Origin: Crambe crambe
Lineage: Eukaryota; Porifera; Demospongiae; Poecilosclerida; Crambeidae
Length of the DNA stretch: 64,000 bases
Direction of reading: 5' to 3'
Assembly (NCBI GenBank): GCA_963924555.1
Contig: OZ004592.1
Location: 3,782,001-3,846,000 of the forward strand
Shown: one piece after another, positions 41,801 through 64,000 of the stretch
Numbering within the stretch: the stretch's first letter is position 1
Layout: every line of letters begins with the position of its first letter
Program-made: the position numbers and the translations under genes
The notes under the pieces: model-generated
Database searches by the model: none
What the model saw: only the letters and a program-made list of their open reading frames with translations
Told to the model about the DNA's origin: nothing

Positions 41801-43027
41801 TAATAATGCTTGAGAACGTTAAAAGACGTGGATGACTGAATTTATAGCTACAGGGTATGCTAAAAATTTGTTCCTGAACTCATTAAACATTATGTAGTTG
41901 TAATGTGACTATCACATATGGGAAGCTTAGAGCTGTAGTCATTTCCTCATTTTATATATCAGTATTTAGTCATGCTTCTGTAGTGACCATGCTTTAATGA
42001 TTTCTCTAGTTCCTCCTACCATCTCTGTGAATACAACAAGAGACATTATAGTCAACAGTACTGGAGAGACCCTCTACATAGCTGTCATGTCTACCCCAGG
42101 ATTCCCAGCAGCCATGTTTACCTGGACCCACCAAGGACAGCCCTTAAATGACTCCAGAATTATAGTAAATAGCAGCAGTGGTGACCTGGTGGTGGAGGAT
42201 GTCCAACCCAGTGATAGGGGTGTGTATGAAGTCACAGCATTCAATGAAGCTGGGAATGATAGTGTTACAATTGATGTCTACGTTAGATGTGAGTTCTCAT
42301 CATCACAGTTGTGTATATCATGACCTCAGGTAGGTATTAATCTTTGCCATATTAATTTTTCCACAGTTGTGAATGTAAACATCACTACTGAAGAAGTGGA
42401 TAGTGATACGATTCGTGTGATATGTAGTGGAATTGGCTATCCTAGTGCAGAAATCCAGTGGAGTCCACACCCCATGGATGGTATTGTAAATGACACTGGG
42501 ACCTTTGATATGTACGCCAGCAATGCAACCAGTTCCTTCAAATTGAATCGGTCCATCTGTCAGAACTATACCTGTAGAGGCACATCAGGCTTTGATCAAG
42601 AAGACATAAATTTTGCACCTTGTGGTATGTAAATTGTATGTGATTGTCTGCCTAGCTAGCTACTGTGTGTGTGTGTGTATGTGTGTGTTTGGGGGGGGGG
42701 GGGGATACAGAGTATGTCAGACTAGATGCACCTTGTTCTAAGTTCAGTTCCAGCAATTGTCCTGAGGCTAAGCTACTTTATAATCTTGCCAACTCTTTGA
42801 CTTCCGCAAATTTGGCTCCTGCTGTTTTGAATACTGGCACATGTACCCTGACATCAAAGGATGTTATCAGTGATGTAAGCAGTTAATAATGTGCTAGTAT
42901 TTGGCTTCCACCTCAAACAGCTCCATCACACTACTTGGCACCTGAGCCACTATTATTATTGGTACATCCATTGCATGGGAATATTATTATTAAAGAACTG
43001 AAATACTGGTACTCAATCTGGCTTCCC

Positions 43028-43058
<31 letters not shown>

Positions 43059-45381
43059 ACAACACACACACACACACATATCTAGTTAGAAGATAATACT
43101 TTATGGAGATCTGTGTTTTTAACTGTGATGACCACTTACCATATGGTCTGTCCTAGGGTGCATGCAGTACATATATCAGGGCACCTCTCTAAATTTTGTT
43201 CTCTTGTTTTTATATATAGCAGCTCTGGATCCATCTACTCCAGATCCATCTATTCTGTATCTATCTACTCTTCCGACTTCGGAATCTGCTTTGCACCTAT
43301 CTACTTCGGAATCTACTTTGGATCCATCTACTTCAGAATCTACTTTGGATCCATCTACTTCGGATTCTACTTTGGATCCATCTACTTCGGAATCTACTTT
43401 GGATCCATCTATTCCACCATCTCCAGATCAATTAATTCCACTCTACGTAATACTGTTGAGTGTGGTTGTCGTCATCATCATCATCTTCATGGTGTGTGCT
43501 ATCTTGAAGTATAGAATGTCGACGTAAGTTAACATATTATGGTTCCAGAATTTTCGCTAATTGCACAAATCACTTAATTCATCAAGTGAATCAAATCAAA
43601 ATGAAAATTAAAAGCTAATTTTGTGTACAAGTTTTATTGATTTTTTCATATTGCCTTTTTTTATAGATTACACCTGTCAAAAGTGAAATATTTGAAGAAT
43701 AGAATTTATGTAAGTATAAGATGCAACACGTATGGATATACAATGATTGTAGTTTGTTTGTTTTTTCTTCAAATTACAGGAAAATACAGAATCTGATCAT
43801 TACAGCCAACCGATTATTGATCTGACTTTGTTTAAGCTTACATCTGAATCAATGCAGAGCATATATTCTCCTTTGGATAAGTTTTCACATCTAACTACTG
43901 ATGAAGTAGAAAAAGTAGGTCTATTCACAAAATCGGCAGTAATGCCATGGTCAGAGTGTGACAGTGATAAAGATGACCTCAAGACCTGGAATAACAATGT
44001 GGGAGAACATGAAGGATTGGATGAGAAACAAGAGCTTGGGTCATCTCAATCTGAAACTTCTTCATCATCACTGAACCTTGATCCTCCCATCTCAACATAC
44101 GAGCGAAAAAAAGAGTCCGGGTATATTTTATCCGATCAGGTGAGGGAACATGAAGGATTGGATGAAAAACAAGAGCTTGGAGCATCTCAATCTGAAACTT
44201 CTTCACTATCATCATTGAACCTTGATCCTCCCATCTCAACATACGAGCGTAAAGAGTCCGGGTATATTTTATCCGATCAGGTGAGGGAACATGAAGGATT
44301 GGATAAAAAACAAGAGCTTGGAGCATCTCAATCTGAAACTTCAATCTTTGATCCATCATCACTGAACCTCGATCCTCCCATCTCAACATACGAGTGTAAA
44401 GAGTCAGGATATATTTTATCCGATCAGATAAGGGGAATGGATGAAAAACAAGAGCTTGGAACATCTCAATCTGAAACTTCTTCATTGAACCTCGATCCTC
44501 CCATCTCAACATACGAGTGTAAAGAGTCAGGATATATTTTATCCGATCAGGTAAGGGGAATGGATAAAAAACAAGAGCTTGGAACATCTCAATCTGAAAC
44601 TTCTTTGTTGAACCTTGATCCTCCCATCTCAACATACAAGCGTAAAGAGTCAGGGTATATTTTATCTGATCAGGTGAGGGAACACGAAGGATTGGATGAA
44701 AAACAAGAGCTTGGAGCGTCTCACTCTGAAACTTCTTCAATCTTTGATCCATCATCACTGAACCTTGATTCAACATATGAGCATAAAGAGTCGGGGTATA
44801 TATTATCTGATCAGAATAGAGAAACTGTTGATCGGGTATCATCAAGCAATCCAGCACTAAATTTATCTATGGAGAAGAGTTTAGAATCTTCAATGGACTT
44901 CAGTGAAATGTATAAAGATGATATGACAAACAATGAATCAGATGTAGCCCAAGACTATGTACCTCCTTTGACAAATCTGGATCATCCAAATCCTGAGGGA
45001 TATGTTACAAATGAAGAAGTTATCAAGAGCCGAGAATTGGACAGAACGTCAATTCTGAGACTCGAAGAAAACTCATATCAGGGAAGTGACATCAGATATG
45101 AAAGTGAAGGTTTTCGGAGTTCTCTTTATGATTATGATGAAGACGGAGGGTTTGATATATGTGATCTAAATGAAGAATACTATCATAATGAACGACAACC
45201 TCACCAACATGGTGCTGAACAACCAAGCATTAAGACTTTGACTGAATCTCCAAGCAAAGAAATACATTTCATGCTTCCTGTTTTAAACTCTTCTGAAAGG
45301 GAGTCAACCTATTTTCCAGCTCCATACTGTGATCAGAGTGATACAAGCTCTGGGTACATTTCTGAGCTGAGTACATACTAG
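38858..45381 (+). CDS. Receptor B: two-Ig type-I membrane protein with Ser/Thr stalk and a repeated tyrosine tail
   Basis: Eight exons close to 965 aa: 38858..38966, 39025..39164, 39664..39826, 42010..42288, 42367..42624, 43220..43523, 43667..43709, 43780..45381. Signal peptide (VPYLIVLSFLWICV), N-terminal domain homologous to receptor A (LSIDC, VICSSNC, CTVVGGY, CTIPG; to about 137), Cys-less Ig1 (138-230), canonical Ig2 (231-316), a stalk of STSESTLDP-type 9-residue repeats (about 330-385), a TM helix (about 388-411) and a 550-residue tail. The tail carries six copies of a 30-50-residue unit ending in STYExKESGYILSDQ (about 530-780), then GYVTNEE and a terminal SSGYISELSTY. Every intron phase matches receptor A; B lacks the second Ig pair, and A lacks the Ser/Thr stalk. 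An in-frame upstream ATG exists at 38816. The tail looks like a multivalent phosphotyrosine docking scaffold (inference). Confidence 0.87.
41003..41100. repeat. Poly-G/poly-C palindromic patch
   Basis: AATTTCAGGGAGGGGGGGCC followed by GGCCCCCTTCCTGAAATGTG forms a snap-back. 'CCCTCCCTGAAATGTAAAC' then repeats the right arm. Similar G-rich foldbacks end the element at 17.1-18.65 kb. Confidence 0.6.
41367..41714. mobile_element. Foldback with about 79-bp inverted arms
   Basis: The left arm 41367..41445 (starts TCTGGCGCAGCCAGCCCCAG) is about 90% complementary to 41636..41714. A 190-bp spacer separates them. Weaker symmetry continues outward ('TGCATGTGTCTG' versus 'CAGACTGTGTCTG'). No transposase. 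Located in receptor B intron 3. Confidence 0.75.
42665..43090. repeat. Microsatellites in receptor B intron 5
   Basis: GT run plus poly-G (42665-42704) and poly-C plus CA run (43025-43078), which are complementary and about 330 bp apart. Confidence 0.85.
43285..43412 (+). repeat. Coding 27-bp minisatellite of the receptor B stalk
   Basis: Units of 'TCTACTTCGGAATCTACTTTGGATCCA' type, at most one or two changes each, encode the 9-residue STSESTLDP stalk repeat about four times in exon 6. It is open in a second frame, which produces a shadow ORF. Confidence 0.92.
44000..44820 (+). repeat. Coding repeat array of the receptor B tail (six units)
   Basis: Each unit contains KQELG, SQSETS, SLNLDPP, STYE and ESGYILSDQ. 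Unit lengths vary because an EHEGLD segment and an IFDPS segment are present or absent. DNA similarity is high throughout and keeps the antisense strand open, giving a long shadow ORF on the minus strand. Confidence 0.93.
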
Positions 45382-45410
45382 CATAGATGGTTAAATCAAA
45401 ATTCTGTATC

Positions 45411-45435
45411 ATAGCATGCGCATGCGCTGTTCTTT
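45411..45435. promoter_or_regulatory. NRF1-like palindrome upstream of TMEM175
   Basis: CATGCGCATGCGCTG at about 45414-45428 fits the GCGCATGCGC pattern of NRF1-type sites. It lies about 40 bp after the receptor B stop and about 290 bp before the TMEM175 start. Function inferred. Confidence 0.35.
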
Positions 45436-45585
45436 CAAACCACACCTCAATCAAGCTCGTATCAATTAAGCACAAAAATCGACCTGTGAGTTAGATTATG
45501 TTAATCCGGTAGGCTTCAGCTAGCTGGCTCTAGCTATAGATTAATGTATACAGACCATGCCCAGGAGCGCGAGGGAGGGAGCCCC

Positions 45586-45612
45586 CGGGGGGGGGGGGGG
45601 GGGGGGGGGGGG
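45586..45612. repeat. Poly-G tract
   Basis: About 25 consecutive G residues upstream of TMEM175; a possible quadruplex-forming site. Confidence 0.9.
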
Positions 45613-45710
45613 CTCAGCCAAATCCCTTCATCAGAAGGTCGTCAGCCAAATCCTGGAGGGAAACCCTGAGAATCATTGAATTTTGAACACTTGCTCTCTT
45701 TCTAGTGACA

Positions 45711-53543
<7,833 letters not shown>

Positions 53544-53874
53544 CAAACAACAATAAAGTGTGGCTTTGTGTGTATTGTTTTTCTGTTGCAAAAAATCAAG
53601 TAGCTAATTCTGCGATTGATTAGAGTTTCAGGGGCATGAATTACGTATAATCAATGAACTCACGAAGTGAAATGGCATAGCTACATAGCTAGCTAAGCTG
53701 TCATAGTATACAGTTAAAAGATCGCAGCTTCCTTAGTTTCACTCCTGCACTGTGTCATCACTGATTAGTATGGTGGCATCTGAGCTGTGAAGTGTCTTCT
53801 TATAGTGGATTGCTACATTAGGGAAATATCAATAGATAATATTTTTATGCTAAATCTCTGGCCAATAGGATCAT
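53544..53874. other. Short intergenic space between convergent TMEM175 and sulfatase-LDLa genes
   Basis: 331 bp separate the two stop codons. The TMEM175 poly(A) signal AATAAA is at 53552-53557. For the minus-strand gene I see only weak AT-rich words (ATAAAAATATT near 53840). Confidence 0.6.
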
Positions 53875-56800
53875 CTATTCCTTACATGGCAATCTCAAGT
53901 ACTTGAAGTGCATCACTTTCCTTTCCTGCAGATTGGCACAGTGAGTAGATTTCTTTTTCCTTTTCACACAAATGCATATAGAAAGTGAAGTTGTAGCAAT
54001 TACTGCTATAGCGAATGCAGCAATAGTTCCCAGGACAGCTTTGATAACAACACTGTTGGAATGTTCATCTTTGGTCCACTTCTTGTCAGTGGATAGGTTT
54101 GTAGGTGAATTGGTTTCAGCTGCTTTCAGTATGAAGGAGGTGTTCATCCTTGGAGTTCTTGTGGATTTCTGAAGGAATGATGAACTGGTTGCTGCTAGCA
54201 CTAGGCTATTTTCTGTGGAAACATGCTTAAAAGTTGTGTGATCCTTATTAGCAGGAGAATTTGTTTCAAAAAGAGATGAACTGGCACTGCTTAATGAAGT
54301 CTTTGTTTTGATGCATGTAAGAGATGAGCTGAATTGTGCAAGGGTTCTTTTGTCTGATATTTTGTTGGTAGTAGAACTTGAAATAGGTATGCTGCCGAGT
54401 TTTGATGAAGTTTCAGGGCCAGGGATAGTGGAACAGTTTACACATTGATTCACACCTGTGGTTATCATCATAGCAATAGTTATCATTCTTAAAGTAGCTA
54501 GCTGGATTATGTAGAGCTATGCCATTGGGACACAATTTTCAGGGAATCGAAGGCAAGGTAGCAAGGTGGGCAATTTTAGTGGGGTAACTGGAAATTCTGG
54601 GTTTCTAAGTCCTATAGGATACTCCTGAGTCCTGAACCTTTATTAGGTAGAGTACTGGTATGACTCAATTGCTACAAGAAACAGCAGGAGTTTGAGTTAC
54701 CCCCATACACCTTACCGATTATCAGTAAATTAGATAGCCATAGTGCACCCCCACCAACTAGCCCTAGCCTAGCCCCTAGCCCTCTCCTTCCTTGCGTTGG
54801 TGGGGGAGATAGCCATACCACAGAATGCCTCGTCACTTGAATCTGAGCAGTGTGAGACTCCATCACATAAATTCTGGCTGGGGAGACAAAGTTTGCATGT
54901 CTCATCACTTCCATCTCCACAATTGTTCCTCCCATTACAAATTGCGGATGACTGGATACATCTATTATTCTCGCAATGGAAAGCATCTGGCCAACAGTCC
55001 ACTATCAAAAGTAATTGTAGTGAAACTTAAAATTTTATACCCGTTGTATAATGAAAGAGGTTCTCCTCTCACAGGTAGGGGTATTAGTTATTATTTATAT
55101 ATCACCGAGGGCTCATATTATTGATATTCACTGGACTGGATTGGTTGACTGGAATACTGTACTCTCAGAGTCACCTCAATAACTCGCCACTATAATAACT
55201 CACTAGCTAGCTACATGAACCCCTTTCCTATCCAGTTAACAGGCCATTAGTGGACCAGTCATCCATTGGTAATGCCCAACTAATTAAAAACAGGTCACTG
55301 AATCAGCATAGCGAAAATTTATCTTACCACAATGGATTTCGTCTGTTCCATACACACAGTCAGCATGTCCATTGCATTGTTTATTGAAGGGAATCAAAGT
55401 TCGATCATCACACTCAAAGAAATAGTCTGAAATGAATGATAATCAAGATAAGCTCATCAACACTTGCATGAGTAAAATTATACTAAATGCTGATCAGGGC
55501 TACAGGTTAGTTAGCCATTAATAAGGACTCATTGGCTGCTAAAAGTAGGAGAGGCCTTGCAACTCAGATGGTGGCTGGTATATTCACCATTAGTTTTACT
55601 TTGCCAGTCAGTGCAAGGCCATTGGCTGGCAGTGTGCAGTGTATAAACCATTTGGCATTACTCCATTGTTATCAACCATCCCAAGATGGATGGATGGGAG
55701 AACCGGAAGGGCATGCAAGCAGTTCTCAGTAAGGTCTACTAATCCTATGACTGTAATTTGGAGTGCTTAGTGACATGATCTGCAGCCTGTAGCTAGTAGG
55801 CATAACCATGGCATGATTTCAATTTATTCTTAACACCATAATTATTGTCATGATAATAATTATGAGCAACATGATCTGCTGGTGCATAACCATAGCATGA
55901 CTTTGATCCACTCCTACACATCCAGAGCATGAGCAACAAGCTAGATGTGTGGGCTATAATTAGTTATTCATAGCTGGCTACCTGTGGAATTCCCATAACA
56001 TTGAACCTCATACTTTGCAGAGTGTACGACCGACTGCCTCCAATTTTCCAGTTCATGCTTCAGAGATTCAAACAGACCACGCTGACTCTGCATCAAATTC
56101 ACAGTCTCATGTGGATCAGTCCTTAGATCGAATAAAGATGCTGATACTATGTTGTCATTGTCGTATGTTGCATGGAGTTTATACCTGTCATTACTTAAGG
56201 CTGCTTGATACAGTCGACTGAAGTTTGCTGGTATTTTAAATGCCCATTTTATAGAGGAGTTCCTTGTGTGTTGCTCACCCTTTAACATGGGTAATAGAGA
56301 GATCCCATCCAGAACTCTCTCTGATATATTCCTGTGCACAATATCACTGACGGTTGGTAACAAATCGCTTGACACTACAGGAAAATCCGAGAGTCTATTT
56401 TGTGTGATCACTGCTGGCCACTCTATCAGTCCAGGGACTCTGATTCCACCTTCATAGAGACTCCCCTTACTGCCTCTAAGGCCAGCTGTGTCACCAGGAG
56501 TGCTACCAAGGGGTCCATTATCGCTGGTGAACCACAGCATGGTATTATGGCTGACATTGTTGGACCGAAGCAGCCTTCTCACTCCTCCTATGGCACTATC
56601 CATAGCTGTTATTGAGCCATAGTAATCTGCATGATTCCTATCATAGTGCAGTGAGAGATACTCTTGTGCATTCTGAGGTGATGCTATGTAACGATGGTGG
56701 ACTGTGTGGAATGCTAAGTACACAAAGAAAGGGTTGCTTTGATTCACAGCACTGGTTAAGAATTCACTGAACTTCTCCAAAATGAACTCATTGTCATCAC

Positions 56801-57485
56801 CTCTAATTGGTGTTGGAAATGCTTCTAAGGTGTCAGTAGATGAGTCATTTAGACTGTAATAATTTGAGCAAGGTGGCAATGTGGTGTAGTGCCCCAAGGG
56901 CTGGCAAAGGGAAGCCGTGTTGTTGAAGCATGCACAGTTAAGATGATGGGTGGGAGCGGATCTTTCAGTGACCAACCATTTATCGAAACCATGCATGCCA
57001 GGATGCGAAACAGGCCATCTCTGGTTGCCAGAATCTACTCTTTTAAGGTCACCAAGATGCCACTTGCCATACATGGCAGTTTGATAGCCAGCTGACTTCA
57101 ATACTTCAGCTACAGTCAACTCCGTGTCAGGTAGGGGCATTCTTTGTGGAATGGCAAAATCATCATGATCACTTCCAACATTAGCATACCACATGCAGTA
57201 ACGATTATGATTTCTTCCAGTGAGGAGCGTTCCTCTGGTGGGAGAACACACAGGAGCTCCACTGTAATAACGAGTCAGGTGAATCGTATTTGGCCCCACT
57301 GCCATTTCATCAAGGTTTGGTGTCCTAGCTCGGCCACCATTATAACTGACATCTCCATAACCAAGGTCATCTGCCATCATGAAGACAATGTTTGGAAGAG
57401 TGCTAGGAGTTTGAGAAGATGGGACGATTAAAGCATAGATTAAAGCAATAAGCTTAATTGCTACAAAAATATGTGAGACAGCCAT
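53875..57485 (-). CDS. Predicted sulfatase-LDLa-transmembrane fusion protein
   Basis: Four exons close to 788 aa: 55982..57485, 55328..55426, 54819..55001, 53875..54455, all joined in phase 1 at GT-AG borders. The first exon encodes a signal peptide and a full type-I (formylglycine-dependent) arylsulfatase domain: MADDLGYGD (metal Asp 39/40), CSPTRG (Cys80, formylglycine site), GKWHLG (Lys141, His143), AFHTVHH and TSDNG (Asp322, Asn323). LDL-receptor class A material follows: an incomplete four-Cys module (about 505-534), a complete six-Cys module with NCGDGSDE and a four-Cys partial one (535-595). A Ser/Thr/Lys-rich stalk, a TM helix (about 735-758) and a 30-residue basic tail end the protein. 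Without splicing, the sulfatase frame stops three codons after the donor (SQL), so a secreted short form is possible. Single-exon sulfatases in sponges have been linked to lateral transfer; that origin is inference here. Confidence 0.8.
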
Positions 57486-57939
57486 ACTATGGCCAGTTGC
57501 CTTCTCTACCGTAGCTACATACCAAGAATAATGGACTGCTCAGAAAAATGATTTTTCCGTTTGCTGTTTGCGCTTGCGCACCATTTATTTCCTTCTAGGC
57601 CAATTTCCGGATGGTTTACATTCCATTTCAACCGCAATCAGCTGTTCTGCTCCATCTGATCAAAACTTCCCGCGATCGCTAGCACTTGCCACCGCTGTAG
57701 TTATTTTTTACTTTCTGGGCTAAGGTTGTTGTTATTACCATCCAATCATCAGGACGCTGGACTCAGTCTTCCAAAAGAAAAGCTTTGTGCTCGTAATACA
57801 CTCAAATTCTCCAGATTTCTTTGGCTAGCTGGTCTAGCTATCTATCCCCCCACAAGCGTCAAGATTCCAAGATTCCGCCCCTCTCTATATATTATCCACT
57901 CATTCAAAAGTCCGACTAAACTCCTGACAGACTTCAAGT
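57486..57939. promoter_or_regulatory. Divergent promoter between the sulfatase-LDLa gene and the CDK4/6-type kinase
   Basis: 454 bp separate the two start codons. Candidate sites visible: TTGCGCTTGCGCACC (about 57567-57581, NRF1-like), GGCCAATTT (57599, CCAAT-like) and TTCCCGCGATCGC (about 57668-57680, E2F-like TTCCCGC). An E2F-type site suits a G1 cyclin-dependent kinase. No TATA box is evident near either start. Site functions are inferred. Confidence 0.5.

Positions 57940-64000
<6,061 letters not shown>

Larger units (their letters stand above)
39827..42009. other. Receptor B intron 3
   Basis: It contains GTAT/ATAC tetranucleotide runs (about 40547-40578), a G/C homopolymer-rich palindrome (41007-41097) and a long inverted repeat (41367-41714). 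No further exon is supported; the 109-codon ORF at 41158-41487 overlaps the inverted repeat and resembles nothing known to me. Confidence 0.55.

Noticed and set aside
43113..43514. Frame rich in IYF/GSIY repeats at receptor B exon 6
   Set aside because: Shifted reading of the 27-bp coding minisatellite; the other frame carries the Ser/Thr stalk plus TM helix in phase with both neighbouring exons.
43979..44857. 292-codon minus-strand frame opposite the receptor B tail
   Set aside because: It is the antisense shadow of the coding repeat array; the plus frame has intron phases and a paralog.
54797..55124. Plus-strand ORFs over the LDLa exons
   Set aside because: The minus strand encodes a six-cysteine LDLa module with correct splice phases; the plus frames show no family features.

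Overview
This is a eukaryotic, animal-type window. Genes are split by many phase-consistent GT-AG introns, intergenic DNA is AT-rich, and microsatellites and MITE-like foldbacks are dense. The mix of Ig-domain receptors, LDLa modules, sulfatase, TMEM175, a CDK4/6-type kinase and remnants of non-LTR, Penelope-like and gag-only LTR elements suggests an early-branching metazoan. A sponge (demosponge) is my best guess, by inference only. Nothing looks prokaryotic, and I recognised no tRNA or rRNA genes.

Layout. 1-1873 (+): 3' end of a Cu-only-SOD-like surface protein. 2075-10301 (-): a complete 17-exon SDAD1 (60S ribosome biogenesis) gene, convergent with the first. About 3.33-11.77 kb is tandemly duplicated at about 12.09-20.41 kb; the second copy holds a decayed SDAD1 pseudogene, MITEs and an inserted transposon block (about 16.6-19.5 kb). 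20653-36683 (+) and 38858-45381 (+): two tandem paralogous type-I receptors, here called A and B. Both have a signal peptide, an unrecognised N-terminal domain, Ig pairs (two pairs in A, one in B), one TM helix and a long cytoplasmic tail with GYI-type tyrosine motifs. A's introns hold a non-LTR retrotransposon fragment and a gag-protease-only LTR element; a 5'-truncated LINE lies between A and B. 45711-53543 (+): complete 19-exon TMEM175-type K+ channel. 53875-57485 (-): a predicted sulfatase-LDLa-TM fusion gene. 57486-57939: compact divergent promoter. 57940 to beyond the window end (+): a CDK4/6-type kinase, first four coding exons.

SDAD1 and CDK4/6 are growth and cell-cycle housekeeping genes and TMEM175 is an endolysosomal channel. 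The SOD-like protein, receptors A/B and the sulfatase-LDLa protein are surface or secretory products, so the window is unusually rich in surface genes. The A/B pair is the best candidate for an undescribed recognition or adhesion receptor family: a Cys-less Ig domain alternates with a canonical one, exons are symmetric phase 1, Ig exons are near-identical between copies, and one tail carries six tyrosine repeats.

All exon models were derived by hand from splice signals, reading-phase closure and remembered family similarity. Domain names are recognition-based, not search results.
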